A stretch of DNA of 64,000 nucleotides from Caballeronia peredens (GCA_001544595.2 FCOH02000004.1:124001-188000); one strand, 5' to 3'; shown: positions 1-8,500, counted from the first letter of the stretch. Notes: generated by a model not told the origin, from the sequence alone. A program made the numbers and translations.

Positions 1-86
1 TGGCGGGCGGGGCGAGCCCGTCGCGATAAAATGACGGGCTTCGCAGCAAACCCCGTCCGCTCATCCGGCGCACAACAAAGGCAGTC

Positions 87-926
87 ATGTACTCGGTCAT
101 CGCTACTGATCTCGACGGTACGCTTCTGAACAGCGACCATCAGCTCGATCCCTTCACCGCCGAAACCGTGCGCACGCTGGCCGCGCGCGGCGTGCCCATC
201 GTCATTGCGACGGGCCGGCATTACCGCGACGTCGCCGGCATCCGCGATCTGCTCGGCGTCGACGCCTATCTGATCACGTCCAACGGCGCGCGCGTTCATG
301 CACCCGGCGACGAGCGGATTTATTCGCGCGATCTCGACCCCGCCGCCGTGCGCCGTCTCGTGCAGCCGGAACTGGCGGGCGGCGAAGGCCGCGTCATCGT
401 CAACCTGTTTGCCGACGACGCCTGGCTCATCGACCGCCACGCGCCCGAACTGCTGGTCTTTCACCAGGATTCGGGCTTCAAGTACGAGGTGATGGATCTG
501 CGCGAACATGACGGGATGAACATCGCGAAGGTGTTGTATATCGGCGAGCCGGCCGATCTCAAGGAAACGGCGGCGAATCTGGAGCGCGAATTCGGCGACT
601 CGCTGTACGTCACGTACTCGCTGCCGGACTGTCTCGAAGTCATGACCGCCGACGTCTCGAAGGGCCGGGCGCTGCGTTGCGTGCTGGAGCGGCTCGATGT
701 CGATGCGGCGCAGTGCGTCGCGTTCGGCGACAACATGAACGACATCGACCTGCTGGAAACCGCCGGGCATCCGTTCATGATGAACAACGCGAATCCCGAT
801 CTCATCAAGCGGCTGCCGAATGTGCCGCGCGTCGGGAACAACTTCGAGGCGGGCGTCGCACATCAACTGCGCAAGCTGTTCGACATTCGCGACGAACTGG
901 CGTCGCCGGGACAGGCGCCGGACTGA
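87..926 (+). CDS. HAD-superfamily (Cof-type) phosphatase
   Basis: Cytosolic HAD hydrolase of 279 residues. Motif I (DLDGTLLN, residues 8-15) carries the nucleophile and acid/base aspartates. The C-terminal GDNMND motif (about residues 214-219) supplies the Mg-binding acidic residues. A large cap domain between them fits the Cof/YidA subfamily (IIB), whose members dephosphorylate sugar phosphates and similar small phosphorylated metabolites; the substrate cannot be read from sequence. The start is the ATG preceded by AAAGG about 7 nt upstream. It stands alone, with no co-directional neighbour. The family call is firm; the specific function is open. Confidence 0.92.
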   Translation: MYSVIATDLDGTLLNSDHQLDPFTAETVRTLAARGVPIVIATGRHYRDVAGIRDLLGVDAYLITSNGARVHAPGDERIYSRDLDPAAVRRLVQPELAGGEGRVIVNLFADDAWLIDRHAPELLVFHQDSGFKYEVMDLREHDGMNIAKVLYIGEPADLKETAANLEREFGDSLYVTYSLPDCLEVMTADVSKGRALRCVLERLDVDAAQCVAFGDNMNDIDLLETAGHPFMMNNANPDLIKRLPNVPRVGNNFEAGVAHQLRKLFDIRDELASPGQAPD

Positions 927-1105
927 GCGCCCGGCGGCTGACGAGGCGGGCTGCCGGCATTTTCCGGCGGCCTGGTTCGAGCGGCGCCCGAGCGTTGTTC
1001 GAGTCGACCGAGTCGCCGGACGTTGCACGAGCGTTGCTCTCGTTGCACGAACCGCCCGAACCCGTTTCAGCGGCGTCCGAACATCACCCGGGCGCCGCCT
1101 CACTC

Positions 1106-1396
1106 TTATCCGCGATGGCCCCAGTTGTTGCCATAGCCGCCATTGCCGCGATGATCCCAGCCGGTGCGGTGTTCATAGCCGCCGCCGTAACCGCCGTGCC
1201 AGCGCGGCGCCTCATGGCGATAGTACGGCGCGCGATAGACAGGTGCCGCCGGACGCACGTACACCGGAGCCGGCGCCACATAAGCGGGCGCGCCGAGCGA
1301 AACGCCGATGTGCAGATCGCTGTGAGCCTGAGCCGCTCCGACTGCACCGATTGCCAGACCGGTCGCGACGAGCATATGGGTGACGATGCGCTTCAT
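1106..1396 (-). CDS. small secreted glycine/proline/histidine-rich protein
   Basis: A 96-residue precursor. It has a clear Sec signal peptide (MKRIVTHML, then a hydrophobic stretch ending in AQA-H about residue 25). The mature part is low-complexity: PAYVAPAPVYVRPAAPVYRAP, then a Gly/His/Trp-rich tail with GGYGG and GNNWGHRG. The ATG was chosen because AAAGGAG lies 7-8 nt upstream and because the signal peptide starts there; an in-frame ATG 11 codons upstream lacks this. Similar exported proteins are common in Burkholderiaceae and have no known function. It is monocistronic on the minus strand. Confidence 0.72.
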   Translation of the reverse strand: MKRIVTHMLVATGLAIGAVGAAQAHSDLHIGVSLGAPAYVAPAPVYVRPAAPVYRAPYYRHEAPRWHGGYGGGYEHRTGWDHRGNGGYGNNWGHRG

Positions 1397-1746
1397 TGTG
1401 TTTCTCCTTTTTCGCGACGTGTGTCGCATGAGTCCAATGTAAGGGCGCGTCGTCTTACACGCTTCGACGACTTGTTACCGTGTGCAAGGGCGGCGTAAGG
1501 AGAAATGGATGATGCGGCTGAGCGGCGTGATCGCCGGGAGCCTTGCCGGACGGGCCTCGTGCGGCATTCGGCCGCGCGCGGAATTGCGTCTCGCGGCAAA
1601 TCATAAGCATGCTGCGTAATTCGGCATTACATTTGTCGCGCCGGTTTAATCATTCGGACCGCGCGCCGTGGCGCAAAAGCAAAAACGGGCGCCGGTTCAG
1701 CTGACCGGCGCCCGTTTTATCGACTGCAGTTTGATTGCGTCGGTGC
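1397..1746. other. intergenic region between two minus-strand genes
   Basis: This 350-bp stretch holds the upstream region of the small secreted protein (AAAGGAG ribosome site next to 1396) and, at its right end, the strong terminator of aqpZ. I see no additional gene; short ORFs here have no ribosome site or recognisable composition. Confidence 0.5.
1682..1718 (-). terminator. rho-independent terminator after aqpZ
   Basis: Perfect 15-bp inverted repeat AAAACGGGCGCCGGT / ACCGGCGCCCGTTTT with a 7-nt loop. On the minus strand it ends in GTTTTTG, about 30 bp after the aqpZ stop. Confidence 0.9.
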
Positions 1747-2445
1747 TTATTTCTCGCGCGTGAGGCACGGATACAGCAGGCCGGCAACGATCGCGCCGAC
1801 GATCGGCGCGATCCAGAACAGCCACAGTTGATCCAGTGCCCAGCCGCCGACGAAGAACGCCTGGCTCGTCGAGCGCGCTGGGTTCACCGACGTGTTCGTG
1901 ACCGGAATCGAGATCAGATGGATGAGCGTCAGGCACAAGCCGATGGCGAGGGGCGCGAAACCCTTCGGCGCGCGGTCGTCGGTGGCGCCGAGGATGACGA
2001 ACAGGAAGAAGAACGTCATCGCGATTTCGCAGATGAGGCCCGCGATCATCGAGAAATGCCCCGGCGAGTGTTCGCCGAACCCGTTCGCGGCGAAACCGCT
2101 GGTGGAGAAATCGAAGCCCGGATTGCCCGTGGCGATCAGGTAGATGACCCATGCGCCGAGCGTCGCGCCGATGACCTGCGCCACGATGTACGGCACGAGA
2201 TCGCGCACTGGGAAGCGTCCGGCGGTCGCGAGGCCGATGCTGACGGCCGGATTCAGGTGACAGCCGGAGACGTGACCGATGGCGTAGGCCATCGTCAGAA
2301 CGGTGAGACCGAATGCCAGCGAGACGCCTGCGAAACCGATGCCCAGTTCAGGAAAGGCCGCCGCGAGCACGGCGCTTCCGCAACCGCCCAGCACGAGCCA
2401 GAAAGTACCGAAAATTTCAGCGCCGAGACGCTTCGACAAATGCAT
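1747..2445 (-). CDS. aqpZ: aquaporin Z
   Basis: Inner-membrane water channel of the MIP family, 232 residues, the usual AqpZ length. Both half-helix signatures are present: HLNPAVSIG (Asn65) and SVNPARS (Asn188). The arginine after the second NPA is the selectivity-filter arginine, and His and small residues around it fit a water-specific pore rather than a glycerol facilitator. Six membrane segments are visible. The ATG is preceded by GAAGG 7 nt upstream. Monocistronic, with its own terminator downstream. Confidence 0.96.
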   Translation of the reverse strand: MHLSKRLGAEIFGTFWLVLGGCGSAVLAAAFPELGIGFAGVSLAFGLTVLTMAYAIGHVSGCHLNPAVSIGLATAGRFPVRDLVPYIVAQVIGATLGAWVIYLIATGNPGFDFSTSGFAANGFGEHSPGHFSMIAGLICEIAMTFFFLFVILGATDDRAPKGFAPLAIGLCLTLIHLISIPVTNTSVNPARSTSQAFFVGGWALDQLWLFWIAPIVGAIVAGLLYPCLTREK

Positions 2446-2620
2446 GATTCTGCCTTCGTGAAAAGATAAAAGCCGTTGATTTAAAACAAGAACGTGTGAC
2501 GGACTTGCGGAGCGCAGTTTAAGCGCGGTGTCGTCAACGAACTGTCAAAAATGGTCGATCGGCGGTCAATTCACAGGTATCGAGCAGAATCTTCGGATTC
2601 TTCCTTGTCCGGGAGGCCAC

Positions 2621-2651
2621 AAAAAAATGCCGCCCGGCAAGCGGGCGGCAT
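2621..2651 (-). terminator. terminator after GT4 glycosyltransferase
   Basis: Stem ATGCCGCCCG (2627-2636) / CGGGCGGCAT (2642-2651) with a 5-nt loop, followed on the minus strand by a T run (A2621-2626). Confidence 0.88.
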
Positions 2652-2679
2652 GGGTGCAGCAAACCGGAACGGCGATCAA

Positions 2680-3744
2680 TCAGCCCACGGCAACCTGACG
2701 CAGCACCGGGCGCTTCGCGGCCTGAAGCATGGCCGTATAGCTGTCGACGTAGTTCTGCGCCATCGTCTTCGCGCTGAAACGGCGCTCGAACTGTGCGCGG
2801 ATTTCCGTGCGCGACAACTCGTCCAGACGCTGCAGCGCGCCGACCGCACCCTGCACGTCCTCGCAGATGAAGCCCGTCACGCCGTGATCGATCACTTCCG
2901 GCACCGAGCCGCGATTGAACGCGATCACCGGGGTGCCGCACGCCATCGCTTCGATCATCACGAGGCCGAACGGCTCGTTCCAGTCGATCGGGAACAGCAG
3001 CGCCTTCGCGCCCGACAGGAATTCCGGCTTCTGCGCTTCGTTGATCTCGCCGATGAATTCGACGTGCGCGTGCGACAGCAGCGGCTCGATCGTCGACTTG
3101 AAGTAGTCCTGGTCGACCTTGTCCACCTTGGCGGCAATCTTGAGCGGCAGACCGCTCTGGGCCGCGATCTTGATGGCGAGATCGGCGCGCTTTTCGGGGC
3201 AGATGCGGCCCAGGAACGCGAGATATTCGGGCTTCTTGTGCGGCTGCGGCGTGAGCAACTGATCCGGCAGACCGTGATACACGGTGTTCAGCCAGTTCGC
3301 TTGCGGCAGCGGTCCGCGCTGATTGTCCGAAATCGAGATGACGTTCGCCTTCGTGAACGTGTCGAAGATCGGCTGCAGTTCGGGCAGGTCGAGACGGCCG
3401 TGCAGCGTCGTCAAGAACGGCGTGTCCATCTGCGTGAACAGCGGGAACGGCATGTAGTCGAGGTGGAAGTGCAGCACGTCGAACTCGTGCGCGCGCTGGC
3501 GGACGTTTTCGAGCAGCAGCATGTGCGGGGCGAGCGCATCGCGGATCGTCGGATCCAGGCGCAGTGCGCGCGGCCAGGCCGCTTCGAGGGTCGCCTTGGT
3601 TTGCGAATCGCCGCTGGCGAACAAGGTGACATCGTGCCCGAGGTCGACGAGCGCGTCGGTCAGATACGACACCACCCGCTCAGTGCCGCCGTAAAACTTC
3701 GGGGGTACTGCTTCGTGCAACGGTGCAATTTGTGCGATTCGCAT
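2680..3744 (-). CDS. glycosyltransferase family 4 protein
   Basis: A 354-residue GT-B fold enzyme. The N-terminal acceptor domain begins MRIAQIAPL and has the glycine-rich YGGTERVV loop. The C-terminal half has the GT4 nucleotide-sugar signature FGLVMIEAMACGTPVIAFNRGS, with the E-x7-E glutamates, followed by PEVIDHGVTGFICED. Such retaining enzymes transfer a sugar from NDP-sugar to lipids, polysaccharides or small molecules; donor and acceptor are not deducible. It lies alone between two terminators or gaps and is not part of an evident polysaccharide cluster. Confidence 0.9.
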   Translation of the reverse strand: MRIAQIAPLHEAVPPKFYGGTERVVSYLTDALVDLGHDVTLFASGDSQTKATLEAAWPRALRLDPTIRDALAPHMLLLENVRQRAHEFDVLHFHLDYMPFPLFTQMDTPFLTTLHGRLDLPELQPIFDTFTKANVISISDNQRGPLPQANWLNTVYHGLPDQLLTPQPHKKPEYLAFLGRICPEKRADLAIKIAAQSGLPLKIAAKVDKVDQDYFKSTIEPLLSHAHVEFIGEINEAQKPEFLSGAKALLFPIDWNEPFGLVMIEAMACGTPVIAFNRGSVPEVIDHGVTGFICEDVQGAVGALQRLDELSRTEIRAQFERRFSAKTMAQNYVDSYTAMLQAAKRPVLRQVAVG

Positions 3745-4129
3745 AACGTGACTCTCCTGTATCGATCAGAGTTGGCGCGGTGGCGTCTGACTCCGGTCTC
3801 ATGCCTGTTGAGGCCATATGTGTGGGCATTGCAGTCACGCTCCGGTCGAGCGCTCAACACATGCCATTCGGGCGGGCCGCGCGTAGTGAGACGCCGCCCG
3901 AGATCGGCCCGGAGATGAAGGAAACATCGCGACCGGGTTATCCCTTACTGACCATTATCGGGATCGAGAGCGGCATTTCACTTCATTTTTCAATCGCTTA
4001 TCGTTGTTACAGCGCGAAACAACTGCTGTTACGAAGTCAGAAATTGCACCGATGCGGGCGATGGAGGCAAATGTGAAGCGCGAAAAAGGCCGCGAGGCAT
4101 AGGTGAGCACGGAACGTTCCTGCCCGTGC

Positions 4130-4168
4130 GGACGGGGCGCCGAAGAGGGATTGCTCGGCGCCCCGTCC
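4130..4168. repeat. 13-bp perfect inverted repeat
   Basis: GGACGGGGCGCCG (4130-4142) and CGGCGCCCCGTCC (4156-4168) with a 13-nt spacer. There is no T run on either side, so a simple terminator is unlikely. It lies about 290 bp upstream of flhD. Confidence 0.7.
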
Positions 4169-4260
4169 GGCAAAACGGGAGGCGTTGCCATTAAGTCAGA
4201 CGATTGACTGCCGTTAAAGAATTTTGCTGACCGGCAATAATGGCCGATGTCCTCGCGCGA

Positions 4261-4279
4261 TGTAGGAAAAATTCCTACA
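4261..4279. promoter_or_regulatory. operator-like palindrome upstream of flhDC
   Basis: TGTAGGAAAAATTCCTACA: 8-bp perfect arms around AAA, 181 bp before the flhD ATG. The TAGGAA...TTCCTA core resembles sites bound by LuxR/NarL-type response regulators such as the RcsAB box or the GacA box, though the spacing is not identical to either. The identity of the binding protein is inference. Confidence 0.5.
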
Positions 4280-4459
4280 CGAATCTTCGCGAAAATCCGG
4301 CGCTGCGTCGGAAGCTTTGTCCGACAGGCGCGGCCACGGGCTTCGGCGACAATCGAATCGACACAAAACCGCGCGCGGGGCCGGATTCGCCTGTCCGTTG
4401 CGAACCGAGCAAACGTTCCCCGCCAGGCCTGACCAGCCATGTATCGATTCGGGGAAAAG

Positions 4460-4783
4460 ATGACGACCAGTCATACGAATACGCTCGCGGAAATCCGCGA
4501 GGTGAATCTGTCGTACCTGCTCCTCGCGCAGCGGCTTCTGCATGAAGACCGCGTTTCAGCGATGTACCGGCTCGGGCTCTCCGCGCAGGTCGCGCAGGTG
4601 TTGTCGTCGCTGACGCTCGCGCAGGCGGTGAAGGTGGCGTCGTCGAGCCATCTGCTGTGCCGTTTCCGCTTCGACGATCACACGATCCTCTCCTCGCTCG
4701 CCGACAAGGACAAGAGCGCGGCGCTCACGCAGGCGCGTGCCGCGATCCTGCTGGCGGATGCACCCGTCGCGCAAATCGGCTGA
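4460..4783 (+). CDS. flhD: flagellar transcriptional activator FlhD
   Basis: A 107-residue partner of FlhC. The FlhD4C2 complex activates class II flagellar genes, including fliA. The characteristic N-terminal segment LAEIREVNLSYLLLAQRLL and the LCRFRFDD region are intact. The ATG at 4460 is preferred to the in-frame one 7 codons upstream because GGGGA lies just before it and the N-terminus then matches other beta-proteobacterial FlhD proteins. It is followed after 21 bp by flhC, with which it forms one operon. Confidence 0.93.
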   Translation: MTTSHTNTLAEIREVNLSYLLLAQRLLHEDRVSAMYRLGLSAQVAQVLSSLTLAQAVKVASSSHLLCRFRFDDHTILSSLADKDKSAALTQARAAILLADAPVAQIG

Positions 4784-4804
4784 ACGCACGCACCCGGGCG
4801 GCCG

Positions 4805-5368
4805 ATGGCGACGAAGAGCGTAATTGCGGAAGTCCGCGAGATTACCCTGGCGATCGAGCTGATCGAACTGGGCGCACGTCTGCAATTGCTCGAAGCGGAG
4901 ACGAGCTTGTCGCGCGACAGGCTCATCAAGCTCTACAAAGAGCTGAAGGGCGCCTCGCCGCCGAAGGGCATGTTGCCGTTTTCCACCGACTGGTTCATGA
5001 CGTGGCAGCCGAATATCCATTCGTCGCTGTTTCACGGCATTTACCGATTCATCGGCGAGCATGGCGGCGCGGACGGCGTTCAGAGCACGATTCAGGTGAT
5101 CGTCAAAAGCTACCGGCTTTATCTCGAGCATGTCGCCCTTTACGGCGACGAAGCCGTGCTTTCGCTGACGCGCGCCTGGACCCTCGTGCGTTATTTCGAA
5201 TCCGGAATGCTCCAGACGAACGCCTGCACGCGCTGCGGCGGGCGTTTCGTCGCGCATGCGTACGAGTTGCGCGCGGGCTATGTCTGCGGTCTGTGTCAGC
5301 CGCCTTCGCGCGCGGGCAAGACGCGCAAGGCGGGCGAGAGCGCGCTCGCGCGGCGCATGGCGGCCTGA
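4805..5368 (+). CDS. flhC: flagellar transcriptional activator FlhC
   Basis: A 187-residue DNA-binding subunit of the flagellar master regulator. The four zinc-ligand cysteines are present as C141-x2-C144 and C161-x2-C164, as in the enterobacterial protein. The TDWFMTWQPNIHSSLF block is diagnostic. It is co-transcribed with flhD. A convergent YfiM-like gene begins only 9 bp after the stop, so flhDC transcription probably ends here and motA needs its own promoter. Confidence 0.95.
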   Translation: MATKSVIAEVREITLAIELIELGARLQLLEAETSLSRDRLIKLYKELKGASPPKGMLPFSTDWFMTWQPNIHSSLFHGIYRFIGEHGGADGVQSTIQVIVKSYRLYLEHVALYGDEAVLSLTRAWTLVRYFESGMLQTNACTRCGGRFVAHAYELRAGYVCGLCQPPSRAGKTRKAGESALARRMAA

Positions 5369-5377
5369 AGGGCGCGT

Positions 5378-5800
5378 CTAGAAGCGGCTCGAATACTTGA
5401 GGCCGATGGTCATGCTGTGCGCATTGCGCTGATACATGATTGCCCAGTGCGTCAGCGATGCGCCGATCAGTGCGCCGAGCGCGTCGGCGGCGAGGTCCTT
5501 GTAGGAAAACCCGTCGGTGCGGCAGGTGCCGTCGAGAATTTCCTTGGCGAAGCCCGGCGCCGTGCCGATCAACGTGCCGTAAATCACCGGATGCTCGGTG
5601 TCGCGCGTCAGATAGGCGCCCAGCGCGCCGAACGGGGCCGACGCGACCAGATGGACGAGCTTGTCGGAACCCGTCCAGTCATCCGACGTCTGCATGCGCC
5701 AGCCGCCGTGCGAGCCGCTGCAATCGAGGCCCGCGTGCGCGATCGAGCTTGCGGTCATCGTCAGGGCGAGCGCGCCCATCTGCTTCATTGCCTTCGTCAT
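5378..5800 (-). CDS. YfiM-like (DUF2279) exported protein
   Basis: A 140-residue protein with a signal peptide (hydrophobic residues 8-20, cleavage near AHA-GL). The mature part aligns by eye with E. coli YfiM: DDWTGSDKLVHLVASA, GFAKEILD and FSYKDLAADALGA correspond to the YfiM DEWTG-DK-H-ASA, KE-D and KDLA-D-GA blocks. Unlike YfiM it has no lipobox cysteine; the first Cys, after HAGLD, is not in an L-x-x-C context. Function unknown, probably periplasmic or envelope. The ATG at 5800 is chosen over a TTG one codon earlier because GGGAG is 8 nt upstream. It lies convergent between flhC and motA. Confidence 0.75.
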   Translation of the reverse strand: MTKAMKQMGALALTMTASSIAHAGLDCSGSHGGWRMQTSDDWTGSDKLVHLVASAPFGALGAYLTRDTEHPVIYGTLIGTAPGFAKEILDGTCRTDGFSYKDLAADALGALIGASLTHWAIMYQRNAHSMTIGLKYSSRF

Positions 5801-6000
5801 CAATCTCTCCCTTCTCTCAGTTCTCGCGTCTTTTTCGGACGAATCCTAGGCGCGTGTTCGCATTATCGACAGCGAACGTGAATATTTGTGGGGATTGGAG
5901 AAAATTATTTCTACATACTGCCTTTAGTCAGTTATTTATTCCTTCTGGCTGCTCTCCCGGCTTTCCATGACGACGCGCTGGGCCGCGCCCGACGCCGCCC

Positions 6001-6027
6001 CAAAGTTTTTCAGTCGAGTGCCGTTAA
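6001..6027 (+). promoter_or_regulatory. sigma-28 (FliA) promoter of motA
   Basis: CAAAGTTT (6001-6008), an 11-nt spacer, then GCCGTTAA (6020-6027). This differs by one base in each half from the enterobacterial FliA consensus TAAAGTTT-N11-GCCGATAA. The expected transcript start is about 45-50 nt before the motA GTG. Confidence 0.85.
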
Positions 6028-6082
6028 CGGACATAACTGCGCATCTGACCGCAGTCTCTTCGCGTCGAAAGAGGACTCACCC

Positions 6083-6943
6083 GTGCTGATTTTCGTTGGA
6101 ACGCTCGTGACATTGCTGTCCGTCTTCGGCGGTTACGCGCTCGAAGGCGGCCACCTTGGCGCGCTCATGCAGCCCGTCGAAATCCTGATGATCGCCGGCG
6201 CGGGCGTCGGCGCCTTCATCCTCGGCAACAACGTCAAGACCATCAAGGCGACGGTGCTGGTGCTTCCCACGCTCTTCAAGGGCGCGAAGTACGACAAGGA
6301 CACGTACATGGAGCTGATGGGCCTGCTCTACGTGCTGCTCGCGAAGGCGCGCAAGGAAGGCACGCTCGCGCTCGAAGCCGATATCGAGGATCCCGCGAAG
6401 AGCCCGGTGTTCAGCCAGCATCCGAAGATTCTCGCGGACCATCACATCGTCGAATTCCTGACGGACTATCTCCGCCTCATGGTGAGCGGCAACATGAACG
6501 CGTTCGAGATCGAGAGCCTGATGGACGAGGAGATCGAAACGCATCACGTCGAAGGCGAAGCGCCCGCGCACGCGTTGACGAAGGTCGGCGACGCGATGCC
6601 CGCGTTCGGCATCGTCGCGGCGGTGATGGGCGTCGTCCATACGATGGCGTCCGCAGATCAGCCGCCCGCGATTCTCGGCGAGATGATCGCGCAGGCGCTC
6701 GTCGGCACCTTCCTCGGCATTCTGCTTTCCTACGGCTTCATCGGGCCGCTCGCCAACGTCGCGGAGCAGCGCGTCGCCGAGCAGACCAAGATGTTCCAGT
6801 GCATCAAGGTGACGATCCTCGCGAGCCTGAACGGCTACGCGCCCGCGATCGCCGTGGAGTTCGGCCGCAAGGTGCTGTTCTCGACGGAGCGCCCGTCGTT
6901 CTCCGAACTGGAAGAACACGTGCGCCGGGTCAAGTCGAAGTGA
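6083..6943 (+). CDS. motA: flagellar motor stator protein MotA
   Basis: A 286-residue proton-channel stator subunit with four membrane segments; the MotA/TolQ/ExbB domain lies in the C-terminal half (PAFGIVAAVMGVVHTM). The GTG at 6083 (MLIFVGTLVTLLSVFGGYALEG) is chosen because AGAGGA lies 9 nt upstream, it gives the standard family length, and it falls after the sigma-28 promoter. The open frame extends further upstream but would cross that promoter. It heads the mot-che operon, with motB 40 bp downstream. Confidence 0.95.
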   Translation: MLIFVGTLVTLLSVFGGYALEGGHLGALMQPVEILMIAGAGVGAFILGNNVKTIKATVLVLPTLFKGAKYDKDTYMELMGLLYVLLAKARKEGTLALEADIEDPAKSPVFSQHPKILADHHIVEFLTDYLRLMVSGNMNAFEIESLMDEEIETHHVEGEAPAHALTKVGDAMPAFGIVAAVMGVVHTMASADQPPAILGEMIAQALVGTFLGILLSYGFIGPLANVAEQRVAEQTKMFQCIKVTILASLNGYAPAIAVEFGRKVLFSTERPSFSELEEHVRRVKSK

Positions 6944-6983
6944 CGGACCGCTTCGCAAACGATCCAACGATCAGGGCACAGCA

Positions 6984-7967
6984 ATGAGCAACGAGAGCGG
7001 ACGTCCCATCTTCATCAAGCGCGTCGTCGCCGGCCGCAAGGGGCATCACGGCGGCGCGTGGAAGCTCGCCTACGCGGACTTCATGACCGCGATGATGGCG
7101 TTCTTCCTGCTGATGTGGCTGCTGTCGTCGACGTCGCCCGTGCAGCGGCGCGGCATTGCCGAGTATTTCAACATGCCGCTCAAGGCCGCGATGGTCGGCG
7201 GCAAGTCGGTCGGCATGGACAACAGCATTCTCACGGGCGGCGGGCGCGATATTTCCAGCACCGAAGCGGGCGCGGCGCGCAGGACGAACGCCAGCGCGCA
7301 ACTCGCGGAACGCGACGAGGAAATGCTCAAGGCCGCGCAGGGCGAACTCGAACGCCGCGAGCAGGCGCGCCTGCACGACCTCCAAGTCAAGCTGATGGCC
7401 GCAATCGAGGCCAATCCGACGCTGCGCCAGTTCAAGCAGCAGATCCGCATCGAGTCGACGCAACAGGGTTTGCGCATCGAGATCGTCGATACGCAGAAGC
7501 GCCCGATGTTCGCGCTCTCCAGCGACGCCGTGCAGCCGTACATGCGCGACATCCTGCGCGAAATCGGCAGGACGCTGAACGACGTGCCGAACCGCATCGT
7601 CGTGCAGGGACACACGGACGCCGTGAAGTATGCGGGCGGCGAGAAGGGCTACAGCAACTGGGAGCTGTCCGCGGACCGCGCCAACGCGTCGCGGCGCGAG
7701 CTGGTCGCGGGCGGCATGGACGAAGCCAAGGTGCTGCGCGTGCTCGGACTCGCCTCGACGCAGAACCTGAACAAGAAGGATCCGCTCGATCCGGAGAACC
7801 GGCGCATCAGCGTGATCGTGCTGAACCGCAAGACCGAGATGTCGATGCTGCGCGACGACGGCGGGCCGCGCGCGACGCTCGACAACGGCACGGACGAAGC
7901 GGATACGCCCGCAACGGCGCTCGGCCAGCTCATTCCGGGCGTGGCCGCGAGGCCTGCCGCGCATTGA
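6984..7967 (+). CDS. motB: flagellar motor stator protein MotB
   Basis: A 327-residue stator subunit that anchors to peptidoglycan. The N-terminal membrane helix contains the proton-carrying aspartate in AYADFMTAMMAFFLLMWLL. The C-terminal OmpA-like domain has the VQGHTDA motif and the usual RANASRRELV helix. It partners with MotA, encoded just upstream. A plug-like amphipathic segment follows the membrane helix. Same operon as the chemotaxis genes. Confidence 0.95.
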   Translation: MSNESGRPIFIKRVVAGRKGHHGGAWKLAYADFMTAMMAFFLLMWLLSSTSPVQRRGIAEYFNMPLKAAMVGGKSVGMDNSILTGGGRDISSTEAGAARRTNASAQLAERDEEMLKAAQGELERREQARLHDLQVKLMAAIEANPTLRQFKQQIRIESTQQGLRIEIVDTQKRPMFALSSDAVQPYMRDILREIGRTLNDVPNRIVVQGHTDAVKYAGGEKGYSNWELSADRANASRRELVAGGMDEAKVLRVLGLASTQNLNKKDPLDPENRRISVIVLNRKTEMSMLRDDGGPRATLDNGTDEADTPATALGQLIPGVAARPAAH

Positions 7968-8047
7968 ATGCATCGCGCCGGCAAATTGCTCAAAAAATAC
8001 GCTCAAGACTCGACCCGTTTCGACCGTCATCAGGGCAAGAGACAAAC

Positions 8048-8425
8048 ATGATCAAGAACATTCTGGCAATCGACGATTCAGCCGCGATGCGGCAAATCAT
8101 CTCGGCGACGCTGGCGACGGCGGGCTACGAAGTGACCGTCGCGTCCGACGGCGAAGAAGGGCTGGAGTGGGCGCTCGCCGAGCGCTTCGATCTCGTTCTG
8201 ACCGACCAGCATATGCCGGGCAAGAGCGGGCTCGATCTGATCGTGGCGCTGCGCGCGAACCACGCCTACCGGGCGACGCCGATCCTGGTCCTCACGACCG
8301 AAGGCGGCGAGCCGTTCAAGGATGCGGCGCGCACGGCGGGCGCGACCGGCTGGATCGAGAAGCCGCTCGATCCGGACCTGCTGACCGAACTGGTCGCGAC
8401 CCTCTCGGAAAGTACGCAGCACTGA
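8048..8425 (+). CDS. CheY-type single-domain response regulator (first copy)
   Basis: A 125-residue stand-alone receiver domain. The acidic pair is D9-D10, the phosphoacceptor is D53 (VLTDQHMPG), T83/T84 is the switch hydroxyl, and K105 lies in IEKPLDP. It sits directly before cheA. In Burkholderia this position is occupied by a CheY-like regulator that differs from the canonical CheY found at the end of the operon; it may act as a phosphate sink or as a second output. No output domain is present. Confidence 0.9.
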   Translation: MIKNILAIDDSAAMRQIISATLATAGYEVTVASDGEEGLEWALAERFDLVLTDQHMPGKSGLDLIVALRANHAYRATPILVLTTEGGEPFKDAARTAGATGWIEKPLDPDLLTELVATLSESTQH

Positions 8426-8500
8426 ACGGCAACACGAATACAGCATGAAAGAGAGCGCACAACGGCGCCGATTGAACAGCATTTCTGCGGTGACTCAAGC

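Larger units (their letters stand above)
3745..4459. other. 715-bp regulatory region upstream of flhDC
   Basis: Large gap between the divergent glycosyltransferase and flhD. It is locally richer in A/T around 3950-4080 and 4190-4310 than the surrounding genes. It contains two strong palindromes, listed separately (4130-4168 and 4261-4279). Overlapping ORFs on both strands here lack ribosome sites and family features. A long leader or complex promoter is expected for flhDC in enterobacteria, and the size of this gap is consistent with that. Confidence 0.6.

Noticed and set aside
3955-4440. 161-residue minus-strand open frame upstream of flhD
   Set aside because: No ribosome site, no hydrophobic or domain pattern, and Arg/Ser-rich composition; it is the non-coding flhDC regulatory region.
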